Assembly (NCBI RefSeq): GCF_008386695.1
Contig: NZ_VUOC01000004.1
Location: 2,668,327 to 2,732,326, forward strand
Reading direction: 5' to 3'
DNA from: Chitinophaga agrisoli
GTDB lineage: Bacteria > Bacteroidota > Bacteroidia > Chitinophagales > Chitinophagaceae
DNA length: 64,000 nt
Each line of letters begins with the position of its first letter. The first letter of the stretch is position 1. This document shows, piece after piece, positions 34,486 through 42,795 of this stretch. Below the pieces are notes generated by a model that saw only the letters and a list, made by a program, of their open reading frames with translations, ran no database searches and was not told the DNA's origin. The translations under genes were made by a program, and so were the position numbers.

Positions 34486-34845
34486 CTACGTACCCAGGCA
34501 ACGCTGTATAAGCGCAAGGAACTGCTCCACCACAAACGGCTTTCCCATAAACGCAGTAGCGCCGCACTGCATGGCCAGCGCCTCCAGCTCCAGCACGCCG
34601 GAGATGATCACGATAGGGATATTGCTTAGCTGCGCATTCCCCTTCAGGTGCTGGCAGATCTCCCCCGCGCTCAGCGTAAGAAAACGGCTGTTGATAATGA
34701 ACAGGTCCGGTATAGCAAAATTGTATTTTAATAACTGGATATCTGAGGATATATAGTGGACTTTATAACCCGCGCCGATGAGTATTTTCCGGTAAAAAAG
34801 GATATTCTCAATATTTTTCTCAATAATAAGTATGCTTTTGTTCAT
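34486..34845 (-). CDS. Stand-alone receiver-like protein lacking the phosphorylation aspartate
   Basis: A 119-residue protein with the fold of a response regulator receiver: ILIIEKNIENILFYRKILIGAGYKV, PDLFIINSRFLTLSAGEICQHLK, IPIVIISG and ATAFMGKPF. The conserved lysine in GKPF and the switch serine are present, but the phosphoacceptor Asp is replaced by Asn52 (FIINS) and the acidic pair at the N-terminus is reduced to Glu9-Lys10. It is therefore a pseudo-receiver that cannot be phosphorylated in the normal way and may work by protein contact. No kinase gene is adjacent. The start at 34845 (MNKSILIIEKN) fits. It lies upstream of the sigma factor gene on the same strand. Confidence 0.85.
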   Translation of the reverse strand: MNKSILIIEKNIENILFYRKILIGAGYKVHYISSDIQLLKYNFAIPDLFIINSRFLTLSAGEICQHLKGNAQLSNIPIVIISGVLELEALAMQCGATAFMGKPFVVEQFLALIQRCLGT

Positions 34846-34944
34846 GATATCAAGCTTCAGAATATATATACATCCGGTTAAGAATAGCCGCAGAACCGTG
34901 CAGCCGTAGCTGCTCAGCGGTATTAATAGGTTAACGCGGAATGC

Positions 34945-35334
34945 TCATCTGATCAGCGAACAATACTTAATGAAGATCTTATCGGGAATATAACGGAGCG
35001 TGGTGTTCACAAAGGACAGGCGCCTGGATGTATAAACAGCAGATAGCTGGTTAAAGAAGAATATAGCAGGCTGTATTAATATCCTGCGGGCAGACATATT
35101 ATCATCGGCGCCCAATATCCCTGCGGAATAATGAAAAACAGTTGTGTTGGGAGAGGGTTCATCGTTCCGTTTACGTTGTTTAAAGACCAGTTTGCTCCAA
35201 TTCACCTCATCATCCAGCAAACGTTCCAGGCAGATATTATGCGTGGCCAGCGTGAGTATGGTCCCCCATACCAGTATCTTCAGCGCAAATGCTGACAGAA
35301 GAAGATAATACGGGTATGTGCGCCACTTGTTCAT
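34945..35334 (-). CDS. Hypothetical membrane-anchored protein
   Basis: A 129-residue frame with one hydrophobic helix near the N-terminus (YYLLLSAFALKILVWGTILTLA) followed by a basic, mixed stretch without motif. No family is recognised. The frame lies in a spacer between the pseudo-receiver gene and the Crp/Fnr gene, and its codon use is less typical of the region than that of neighbours (many lysine and isoleucine codons in the second half). It could be a real small membrane protein, a decayed gene or chance. I give it low weight. Confidence 0.35.
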   Translation of the reverse strand: MNKWRTYPYYLLLSAFALKILVWGTILTLATHNICLERLLDDEVNWSKLVFKQRKRNDEPSPNTTVFHYSAGILGADDNMSARRILIQPAIFFFNQLSAVYTSRRLSFVNTTLRYIPDKIFIKYCSLIR

Positions 35335-35414
35335 AATACGTACTCCAACTGGCGCAAAATAAAAGAATATTCATAATATATTCAAAATCTTTAGGTTCAG
35401 TGGTAAACGGTGGT

Positions 35415-36110
35415 TTAAAGCTCCGCTTCCTTTACCAACCGTAACAGACCGCTAACGTTTGTTACCGCAATCTCCTTAGCCGTTACCGTTATAAGCCCTT
35501 CCTTTACAAACTCGCTCATAACGCGGAACACCGTTTCATAGGTGGCGCCGGTATATCCTGCCAGGTCCTGGCGGGTCAGCTGTAGCTGCAGCGCGCCATT
35601 GGCATTTATGCCAAATTTATCCTGCAATTGCAGCAGTGCACGGGCTATACGCCCTTTTACGGACATATGCGCCAGGTTGCGCATATTCATCTCTGACTCC
35701 TGCAGCTCCTGCGCGTAGAAAAGCATCAGCTCATATAAAAACCCATGGTTTACCTGCAGGCTGGTTTGGAAAAAGGTCAGGTCCACATAACATACTGTAA
35801 CCGGCTCCAGGGCGGTGGCAGATATAGGGTATACCATCTCCCGCCCCATGCCACGGTGTCCTACAATGTCCCCTTTTTGCGCAAATCGCACGATCAGCTC
35901 TTTATCATTGCCCCAATGTTTATGCACCTTAACGCTGCCGCTGTATACGAAATAGATGCCCGTAACCGGGTCGCCTTCCCTAAAAAGCATAGCCCCTTTC
36001 TTAAAGGATAGCTGTTTACGATGCGTATCAATGGCCGGCGTCCATTCTTTCAGGCACAGGCGGCACAGCATACAGGTCTGCAGATCACAGCCCGGCTTAT
36101 CTTTCTTCAT
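35415..36110 (-). CDS. Crp/Fnr regulator with an N-terminal four-cysteine cluster
   Basis: A 231-residue regulator. From the chosen start (MKKDKPGCDLQTC) it carries C8-x4-C13-x2-C16-x2-C19 in GCDLQTCMLCRLC, spaced like an Fe-S ligand set. Then a cyclic-nucleotide-binding fold (about 40-150, FREGDPVTGIYFVYSGSVKV, GDIVGHRG), a dimer helix and an HTH at about 180-205 (LTRQDLAGYTGATYETVFRVMSEFVKEGLI). The C-terminal helix recognises TGAT-type half sites in FNR proteins; the matching palindrome is in the divergent control region at 36968. The start at 36110 overlaps cobA by 14 bases; a longer start at 36152 is possible. The likely role is redox or nitrogen-oxide control of the nitrate assimilation genes, inferred from cluster, site and place. 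Confidence 0.9.
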   Translation of the reverse strand: MKKDKPGCDLQTCMLCRLCLKEWTPAIDTHRKQLSFKKGAMLFREGDPVTGIYFVYSGSVKVHKHWGNDKELIVRFAQKGDIVGHRGMGREMVYPISATALEPVTVCYVDLTFFQTSLQVNHGFLYELMLFYAQELQESEMNMRNLAHMSVKGRIARALLQLQDKFGINANGALQLQLTRQDLAGYTGATYETVFRVMSEFVKEGLITVTAKEIAVTNVSGLLRLVKEAEL

Positions 36111-36888
36111 GCGGCGCGGGCTTTTTTTGGGTGGCAGTAAGCCCCTGTACATAAGCGGGCAGCAGGTCCGCCTGTAGGCCTACCACTTCCCCGGCTATGA
36201 TCACGGCAGGGTTACCCAAACCGGCCTGCTGGGCCCGGAAACTGATATCCTTCACGGTGCCGGTTACCATTTTCTGGCTGGCAGTAGTGCCATCCTGGAT
36301 GATGGCCACCGGCATATCCGCCTTACCATAATATATAAATATATCCATAATGGCTTCCAGCCGGCTCATGGCCATTAAGATCACCACGGTGGCGGTAGAC
36401 TGGGCGGCCAGGTACACATCCCCGGATATGCTGCCGCTGCGGGTGGTACCCGTGGTAACCCAAAAGCTCTCTGCCGTGCCCCGGCTGGTAAGGGGTATCA
36501 TGGCGGTGGCAGGTACCGCCAGGGCGCTGGAGATGCCCGGCACTATCTCCACAGCTATACCGGCATTGCGGGCAGCGGTGATCTCCTCCACCGCCCTGCC
36601 AAATACAAAAGGATCCCCTCCCTTCAGGCGTACCACATGTCCATGCTCCAGGGCCTCCGCTACGATCAGCTGGTTAATTTCCTCCTGGGATAGGGCATGA
36701 CAACCATACCGCTTTCCCGTAAACCGGATAATGGCCCCCGGAGCGGCGTACTCCAGTAAGGCCTCATTAGCCAGTGCGTCATATAATATTACCCTCGCCC
36801 GGCCTATGGTCCGGATGGCCTTCAGGGTGATCAGCTCCGGGTCTCCCGGGCCTGCTCCTACCAGGGATAATAGTGGATTTCGTTCCAT
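36097..36888 (-). CDS. cobA: Uroporphyrinogen-III C-methyltransferase (siroheme synthesis)
   Basis: A 263-residue SAM-dependent methyltransferase that converts uroporphyrinogen III to precorrin-2, the first step of siroheme. Signature segments: VGAGPGDPELITLKA, RLKGGDPFVFGRAVEE, the VPGISSALAVPATAMIPLTSRG loop, and DGTTASQKMVTGTVKDI. It is a single-domain SUMT without the CysG-type dehydrogenase/ferrochelatase half, so these steps must be elsewhere. Placed beside the siroheme enzyme NirB, with which it shares the divergent control region, it supplies its cofactor. It is co-directional with and overlaps the Crp/Fnr gene downstream. Confidence 0.95.
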   Translation of the reverse strand: MERNPLLSLVGAGPGDPELITLKAIRTIGRARVILYDALANEALLEYAAPGAIIRFTGKRYGCHALSQEEINQLIVAEALEHGHVVRLKGGDPFVFGRAVEEITAARNAGIAVEIVPGISSALAVPATAMIPLTSRGTAESFWVTTGTTRSGSISGDVYLAAQSTATVVILMAMSRLEAIMDIFIYYGKADMPVAIIQDGTTASQKMVTGTVKDISFRAQQAGLGNPAVIIAGEVVGLQADLLPAYVQGLTATQKKPAPHEER

Positions 36889-36967
36889 TCTAATTATATT
36901 ATAATTATAATTATATATGTTATTTACGACTAATCGCTATAAAATTAAAATCAAAATCGGTAATTTC

Positions 36968-36981
36968 ATGATACAAATCAT
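36968..36981. promoter_or_regulatory. FNR-like palindrome in the cobA-nirB divergent promoter
   Basis: ATGAT-N4-ATCAT is a perfect dyad with a core TGAT-N4-ATCA identical to that of FNR/Crp boxes (TTGAT-N4-ATCAA). It is 97 bases upstream of nirB and 80 bases from cobA in the interval shared by both directions, and the Crp/Fnr-type regulator of this cluster is encoded just beyond cobA. A second, purely A/T palindrome lies at 36898-36911, ten bases before cobA. Binding is inferred. Confidence 0.6.
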
Positions 36982-37077
36982 ACAAAACAGCCAAAACAGT
37001 GACATAATTTTTAAAATTCATATTATATTAAATAATTGATAATATGAATAGCTATTAGATCATTAAAACACTGGGTA

Positions 37078-39576
37078 ATGAAAATTGTAATTATCGGCAA
37101 CGGCATGACCAGCTACAAATTCTGTGAGAAAATGGTAGCAAAAGCCGCCCCCGGTAGCGTGGAATTGGTTGTTTTTGGAGAAGAACCCCGTCCCGCCTAT
37201 GACCGCGTGCATCTTAGCGCCTTTTTTTCCGGTAAGTCTGCGCAGGAACTCGAAATGGCCCCTGCAGACTGGTATGCGCAAAATGATATCACCCTGCACC
37301 TGGGCGACCCGGTTCAGCAGATAGACCGGGCACAGCAAACCGTACACTCCCATAAAGGCATTACCGAAACATATGATTGCCTGGTGCTGGCCACCGGTTC
37401 TGCCGCCTTTGTACCGCCCATTCCGGGGGTAGATAAAAAAGGCGTATTTATATACCGCACCATAGAAGACCTGGAGCTTATGCGGGACTATGCGCCCAAA
37501 GCAGTTACCGGCGCCGTAATAGGCGGTGGCCTCCTGGGCCTGGAAGCTGCCAAAGCCCTGTTGGACCTTGGACTGCGCCATACCCATGTAATAGAATTTG
37601 CCCCCCGCCTTATGCCCCGGCAGATAGACGACAACGGCTCCGCCCTACTGCGCAGCAAGCTATCCTCCCTGGGTTTACAGGTACATACCAGCATGCAGAC
37701 CACAGAGATCCTGGGCGATACGTCCATTACCGGCCTCCAGTTTGCCGATGATAGCACCCTTCCGGCAGATATGCTGGTGATCTCCGCCGGCATACAGCCC
37801 CGCGATGAGCTGGCCCGGCTCTGCGGACTGGAAACCGGTCACCGTGGTGGTATTATAGTGAACGACCAGTTACAGACCACCGATCCAAACATATACGCCA
37901 TTGGCGAGTGCGCATTATATAATGGTATGATCTACGGCCTGGTAGCGCCCGGCTACGAAATGGCGGAAGTAGCCGCCTCCCATATGCTGGGCGCCCACAA
38001 AGCCTTTACCGGTTTTGATATGAGCACCAAGCTCAAACTGATAGGCGTGGATGTGGCCAGCTTTGGCAATCCGTTCACACCGGCAGACCAGTGCCGCAGC
38101 ATCGTGTTTGAAGACACATTAAAAGGCATATACAAACGCATCAATATCACCCCGGACGGCCAACACCTGTTAGGCGGCATCCTGATAGGTGATGCGGACG
38201 ATTATAATATGCTGCTGCAAACCGCCAAGAACAAAGTAGTACTGCCTCCCAACCCGGAAGATGTGCTGCTGGGGGCACGCGGCGGCAAAGAAGCCGGCGG
38301 CGCGGGCGTACTGGGCCTGCCGGATGAAGCTATCATCTGCAGCTGCGAGAATGTAAGCAAAGCGGCTATCTGCACTGCGGTGACCGATGGTAACGAAACC
38401 CTGGACGCCGTAAAAAAATGTACCAAGGCAGCTACCTGCTGCGGCGGCTGCGCCCCCATGGTAAAAGACCTGATCACCAGCACCATGAAATCCCAGGGCA
38501 AATACATCCGCAATGTGATCTGCGAACATTTCAGCTACTCCCGCCAGGAACTGTATGACCTGGTAAAAATAAAAGAGCTCCGTTCCTTCGACGCCGTACT
38601 GGACCACTATGGCCACGGCGAGGGCTGCGAAGTATGCAAGCCTGTAGTAGCCAGCATACTGGCCAGCCTCTGGAACGATATGATCCTCACCAAAGGCAAC
38701 GATACCGCCCAGGACTCCAACGACCGTTACCTGGCCAATATCCAGAAAGGCGGCACCTACTCCGTAGTGCCCCGCGTGCCCGGCGGTGAAATAACGCCCC
38801 GCCAGCTGATGGTAATTGCACAGGTAGCAGAGAAATATAACCTCTACACCAAGATCACCGGCGGCCAGCGTATAGATATGTTTGGCGCGCATGTAAGCGA
38901 CCTGCCCCTGATCTGGGAAGAGCTGGTAGCGGCTGGCTTTGAAAGCGGCCACGCTTACGGCAAAGCGCTGCGCACGGTAAAGAGCTGCGTGGGCAGCACC
39001 TGGTGCCGCTTTGGCCTGCATGACAGCGTAAGCTTTGCCATACAGATAGAACAACGCTACCGCGGCCTGCGCGCGCCGCATAAGCTCAAATCCGCCGTAA
39101 GCGGCTGCATCCGCGAATGTGCGGAGGCACAGTCTAAAGACTTTGGCATCATTGCCACAGAAAAAGGCTGGAACCTGTATGTATGCGGCAACGGCGGCTC
39201 CAAGCCCCAGCATGCGTTATTGCTGGCTGGCGATGTGGATAATGATACCTGTATCCGTTACATTGACCGCTTCCTGATGTTCTATATCAAAACCGCAGAT
39301 CCATTGACCCGTACCGCTACCTGGCTCAATAAACTGGATGGCGGTATAGAGTACCTGCGTAATGTAGTGGTGAACGATAGCCTGGGCATTGCGGCCCAGC
39401 TGGAAACAGAGATGCAGTTCCTGGTAGATAATTATAAATGCGAATGGAAGGAAGTAGTGGACAACCCTGAGCTCCGCAAACGTTTCTCGCACTTCATTAA
39501 TGCGCCGGAAGAAAAAGATCCCACCATCAAATTTGAGCACCTGCGCGAACAGAAAAAAGCCGCAGAGTGGAAATAA
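37078..39576 (+). CDS. nirB: NAD(P)H-nitrite reductase large subunit
   Basis: An 832-residue siroheme enzyme that reduces nitrite to ammonium. Order: FAD/NAD(P)-binding part (about 1-285, IVIIGNGMTSYKF, GAVIGGGLLGLEAAKAL), a BFD [2Fe-2S] domain at about 420-460 (IICSCENVSK ... CCGGCAPMV), a second BFD-like segment with CEH...GEGCEVCK (about 480-520), and the NiR half domain with the siroheme/4Fe-4S cysteines in KSCVGSTWCRFG (about 636) and SGCIRECAEA (about 676), then YVCGNGGSKPQHA. The length matches NirB. The start ATG at 37078 follows the divergent promoter. Together with NirD it forms the nitrite reductase of the assimilation cluster. Confidence 0.96.
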   Translation: MKIVIIGNGMTSYKFCEKMVAKAAPGSVELVVFGEEPRPAYDRVHLSAFFSGKSAQELEMAPADWYAQNDITLHLGDPVQQIDRAQQTVHSHKGITETYDCLVLATGSAAFVPPIPGVDKKGVFIYRTIEDLELMRDYAPKAVTGAVIGGGLLGLEAAKALLDLGLRHTHVIEFAPRLMPRQIDDNGSALLRSKLSSLGLQVHTSMQTTEILGDTSITGLQFADDSTLPADMLVISAGIQPRDELARLCGLETGHRGGIIVNDQLQTTDPNIYAIGECALYNGMIYGLVAPGYEMAEVAASHMLGAHKAFTGFDMSTKLKLIGVDVASFGNPFTPADQCRSIVFEDTLKGIYKRINITPDGQHLLGGILIGDADDYNMLLQTAKNKVVLPPNPEDVLLGARGGKEAGGAGVLGLPDEAIICSCENVSKAAICTAVTDGNETLDAVKKCTKAATCCGGCAPMVKDLITSTMKSQGKYIRNVICEHFSYSRQELYDLVKIKELRSFDAVLDHYGHGEGCEVCKPVVASILASLWNDMILTKGNDTAQDSNDRYLANIQKGGTYSVVPRVPGGEITPRQLMVIAQVAEKYNLYTKITGGQRIDMFGAHVSDLPLIWEELVAAGFESGHAYGKALRTVKSCVGSTWCRFGLHDSVSFAIQIEQRYRGLRAPHKLKSAVSGCIRECAEAQSKDFGIIATEKGWNLYVCGNGGSKPQHALLLAGDVDNDTCIRYIDRFLMFYIKTADPLTRTATWLNKLDGGIEYLRNVVVNDSLGIAAQLETEMQFLVDNYKCEWKEVVDNPELRKRFSHFINAPEEKDPTIKFEHLREQKKAAEWK

Positions 39577-39609
39577 AATAACTAAACCGTTCACTCAACA
39601 GATCATTAT

Positions 39610-39993
39610 ATGTCATTGTCCAACACAGCAACGATTACCTGGTTTTACGCCTGCAAAGTAGAAGATGTACCAGCCAACGGCGGCGTATGCGTAAAATACC
39701 GCGACGAACAGATCGCCCTATATCATTTTCCCCGCCGGGGCGAATGGTATGCTACCCAGAACCTTTGCCCGCACCGCCGGCAAATGGCGCTGAGCCGTGG
39801 CATGACAGGCACACAGGAAGGAGAGCCTAAGGTGGCTTGCCCCTTTCATAAAAAATCTTTCTCCCTGCTGGATGGCCGCTGTCTGTCTGACGAAACAGAA
39901 TGCTCTCTGAGCGTATATCCTGTTAAGATAGAAGAAGACCGGGTATACATCGGCATAACAGGAGGCGGCGTACACGCCGGGGCAATGGCATAA
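39610..39993 (+). CDS. nirD: Nitrite reductase small subunit with Rieske motif
   Basis: A 127-residue Rieske-like domain protein. The Rieske ligands are complete: C53-x-H55 in NLCPHRRQM and C77-x2-H80 in ACPFHKKSF. In Escherichia coli NirD this motif is lost, so the intact site suggests that this subunit can hold a [2Fe-2S] cluster and pass electrons to NirB. It follows nirB by 33 bases and precedes the porin gene, all co-directional. Start at 39610 (MSLSNTATITWFYACK) fits the domain. Assignment as NirD rests on the partner gene, since single Rieske proteins of other pathways look alike. Confidence 0.93.
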   Translation: MSLSNTATITWFYACKVEDVPANGGVCVKYRDEQIALYHFPRRGEWYATQNLCPHRRQMALSRGMTGTQEGEPKVACPFHKKSFSLLDGRCLSDETECSLSVYPVKIEEDRVYIGITGGGVHAGAMA

Positions 39994-40084
39994 CACTATA
40001 ATGGCGAAACCCGGTAGCTGGCAGGCTATCCGGGCTTCTGACTTTAACGTGATTGGCATCATTTTAAAATCAAACCCAAGATAC

Positions 40085-41449
40085 ATGAAAAAAATGTTCC
40101 TTGGCGGAACTCCCGTACTACTTTTCTGTGCCTGGTTACAGCCCGCTTACGGACAGTTATCCATAGGCGCACAGCTACGGACACGTACAGAGCTACGCGA
40201 TGGGCAGGGCGCTCCCCTCCCTAAAGGAGCAGATCCCGCCATATTCACCTCTCAACGTACCCGCCTCAGCGCCGGCTTTAGCGCTTACCGTATTCAATTA
40301 GGCATTACCCTGCAGGATGTACGCGTTTGGGGCCAGGACGCCTCCACCATTAACCGCACCACCACCGCCAACAACAATGGCCTGCTGCTGCATGAGGCCT
40401 GGGCAGATATATTGCTTACAGATACCTCCTCACACCGCCAACGCCTGTCCGTAAAGATAGGCAGGCAGGAATTGATGTATGACGACTCCCGCCTGCTGGG
40501 CAATCTGGACTGGTTGCAACAGGGCCGCCGCCACGATGCAGTGGTACTGAAATACGAACAAGACAGCTGGATGCTACACGTTGCCGGCGCATTCAACCAG
40601 AACAAGGAGAACGCCGCAGGTACCATCTACGATCCTACGGCGCCCGGCAACTATACCGGCAACACCAATGGCGGTAACAGTTATAAGAGCATGCAATACC
40701 TCTATGCCGGTAAAAAGCTGGCACAGGGCAATGTATCCTTTCTCTTCATGGCAGATCAGTTCTCCCGCTATCATACAGACAGCATAAACAATCTACCGGT
40801 AAAGACCTGGGAAGGGCCTACTTATAACCGCATGACCACGGGTCTGTACTTCAATAATACTTTTCAACGTATCACACTTACCGGCGCCGCTTATTACCAG
40901 TTTGGCAAAAACGGCGATGGACAATCACTGAGCGCAGGTTTATTATCTGCCGCTTTCCAATACGCCCTCACCCGTTCCTTTAGCGCAGGCGCTGGCGTAG
41001 ATTATACCTCCGGTGGCAGCAGCGGTAACAAGAGCCATGCCTTTGATCCGCTCTACGGCACGCCGCATAAATTCTGGGGCAATATGGACTACTTCTATGT
41101 AGCCAGCGGTTTTGGCAACAGGGGATTACAGGATTATTACATTAAAACAAAACTAAAAGCAGGTAACAAATGGGTATTACAGGCAGATGCGCATGAGTTC
41201 TTCAGCGCCAGCACCCTGCCTGTGGCAGACGGCAAAACCGCGCCTACCCGCCGTTTTGGAACAGAAGCAGATCTTACGGCCACCTTCACGCTCACGTCCA
41301 TAATCTCTTTTGAAGGCGGTTACAGTCATTTCTGGAACACCAATTCATTAGCAGCCGCCGGCGTAAAGAACATACCAGACGCCAAAAGCAACAGTAACTG
41401 GGCCTACCTGATGATCAGCATACGGCCCTCATTCCTGTTTCACCCTTAA
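40085..41449 (+). CDS. Alginate-export-type outer-membrane porin of the nitrate cluster
   Basis: A 454-residue beta-barrel. The start at 40085 (MKKMFLGGTPVLLFCAWLQPAYG) gives a normal signal peptide; an ORF from 40001 would add an untypical leader. Strands alternate throughout, with the Alginate_exp family phrases RTRTELRDG, FTSQRTRLSAGF, and IGRQELMYDDSRLLG, and the barrel ends in YLMISIRPSFLFHP. The name alginate-export refers only to the fold; in Bacteroidota nitrate clusters such a protein usually stands next to narK, suggesting diffusion of nitrate or nitrite across the outer membrane. That role is inference from place. Confidence 0.88.
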   Translation: MKKMFLGGTPVLLFCAWLQPAYGQLSIGAQLRTRTELRDGQGAPLPKGADPAIFTSQRTRLSAGFSAYRIQLGITLQDVRVWGQDASTINRTTTANNNGLLLHEAWADILLTDTSSHRQRLSVKIGRQELMYDDSRLLGNLDWLQQGRRHDAVVLKYEQDSWMLHVAGAFNQNKENAAGTIYDPTAPGNYTGNTNGGNSYKSMQYLYAGKKLAQGNVSFLFMADQFSRYHTDSINNLPVKTWEGPTYNRMTTGLYFNNTFQRITLTGAAYYQFGKNGDGQSLSAGLLSAAFQYALTRSFSAGAGVDYTSGGSSGNKSHAFDPLYGTPHKFWGNMDYFYVASGFGNRGLQDYYIKTKLKAGNKWVLQADAHEFFSASTLPVADGKTAPTRRFGTEADLTATFTLTSIISFEGGYSHFWNTNSLAAAGVKNIPDAKSNSNWAYLMISIRPSFLFHP

Positions 41450-41459
41450 AACTTTTAGT

Positions 41460-42767
41460 ATGGCTTTAATAAACAACCAACAACCATTACAACAACTCAG
41501 GCTCTTTAGCCTGAACACGATACAGATGCGCAGCTTCCACATCACCTGGCTGATGTTCTTTGTGTGCTTCTTTGGCTGGTTCGGACTGGCCCCGCTTATG
41601 CCCACCATCCGCGAGGACCTGTCACTTACAAAAAACCAGGTGGGCAATATCATTATTGCCTCCGTATCCGGTACTATCATAGCCCGTCTCATCATAGGCA
41701 AGCTCTGTGATACCTGGGGGCCGCGCAAAACGGCTATACGTTTGCTGCTGGCCGGCTCCCTGCCGGTGTTCCTGGTGGGGCTCTCAAAAGATTATACCAG
41801 CTTCCTGCTGTTCCGGTTAGCCATCAGCGTGATAGGCGCCTCCTTTGTGATCACGCAGTTCCATACCTCCATGATGTTTGCGCCGGCCATTAAAGGCACT
41901 GCCAATGCTATTACCGGTGGATGGGGTAACCTGGGCGGCGGCGTCACCAATATGGTAATGCCGCTCATATTTGCCGCTATCGTAGGTTTTGGCTACACCA
42001 AACACGAGGCCTGGCGCTATGCCATGATCTTGCCCGGGGTAATGATGCTACTGGTAGCTTTCTTATACTACCGTTATACAAAGGATACGCCGGCCGGCAA
42101 CTATAACGAAATAAACCGCGATAGCGCCAAAGGCAAAACGGATTGGTCCGTACTCGCAGACTGGCGTATATGGGCGCTTACCCTGGCCTATGCCATGTGT
42201 TTTGGCATGGAGATCACTTTTGATAATGTGGCTTCCCTGCATTTTGTAGACTCCTTCCACCTTTCGCAAAGCAATGCCGGTTTATGGGCAGGCGTATTTG
42301 GTTCCATGAACCTATTTGCCCGCGCCCTGGGCGGCATTGTTTCTGACAAGGCAGGCGCTAAAGCAGGCATGAAAGGCAAGGGCCGTTTACTGGCCTTGAT
42401 GTTATTGCTGGAAGGCGCCGGCCTGCTGGTGTTTGCACAGGCCAATGCGCTGGTACCAGCCATTATTGCCATGCTGGTGTTTGCCTTGTTCCTGAAAATG
42501 GCCAACGGGGCCACCTATGGCATTGTGCCTTTTATAAATGAAAAAAATGTAGGCCTGGTAAGTGGTATTGTTGGCGCAGGCGGCAACCTGGGCGGCATGC
42601 TCTTCGGTTTCCTGTTTAAGTCTGAGCACATAACTTACATACAGGCCTTTACATACATAGGCTATATTATTATAGCAGTAGCGGTGATAGTGATGATCAC
42701 CAGCTTTACCAAAGGCGCCGCTAAACAGCCGGCTGTACGGGGCGTACAGGTAGCGCTGGCAGATTGA
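41460..42767 (+). CDS. narK: Nitrate/nitrite MFS transporter
   Basis: A 435-residue, 12-helix major facilitator of the nitrate/nitrite porter family. The nitrate signature is present in repeated form: GGWGNLGGGVTNMVMPL in the first half and GIVGAGGNLGGMLFGF in the second. The arginines that bind nitrate are expected in helix 2 (IIARLIIGKLCDTWGPRKT) and helix 8 (LFARALGGIVSDKAG). The ATG at 41460 gives an N-terminal cytoplasmic tail of about 25 residues. It lies between the porin and the nitrate reductase gene with gaps of 10 and 28 bases, so it is the inner-membrane nitrate importer of the cluster. Confidence 0.95.
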   Translation: MALINNQQPLQQLRLFSLNTIQMRSFHITWLMFFVCFFGWFGLAPLMPTIREDLSLTKNQVGNIIIASVSGTIIARLIIGKLCDTWGPRKTAIRLLLAGSLPVFLVGLSKDYTSFLLFRLAISVIGASFVITQFHTSMMFAPAIKGTANAITGGWGNLGGGVTNMVMPLIFAAIVGFGYTKHEAWRYAMILPGVMMLLVAFLYYRYTKDTPAGNYNEINRDSAKGKTDWSVLADWRIWALTLAYAMCFGMEITFDNVASLHFVDSFHLSQSNAGLWAGVFGSMNLFARALGGIVSDKAGAKAGMKGKGRLLALMLLLEGAGLLVFAQANALVPAIIAMLVFALFLKMANGATYGIVPFINEKNVGLVSGIVGAGGNLGGMLFGFLFKSEHITYIQAFTYIGYIIIAVAVIVMITSFTKGAAKQPAVRGVQVALAD

Positions 42768-42795
42768 TTCTTTACAGTCATAACAAACCAGAGGG

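Noticed and set aside
36898-36911. A 14-bp A/T palindrome ATTATAATTATAAT before cobA
   Set aside because: Composed only of A and T in an A/T-rich interval; such dyads arise by chance. The FNR-like dyad is stronger.
38170-39213. A 347-codon antisense frame inside nirB
   Set aside because: It has no domain, reads as the complement of a conserved enzyme, and is produced by strong codon bias of nirB. The other strand carries every catalytic motif.
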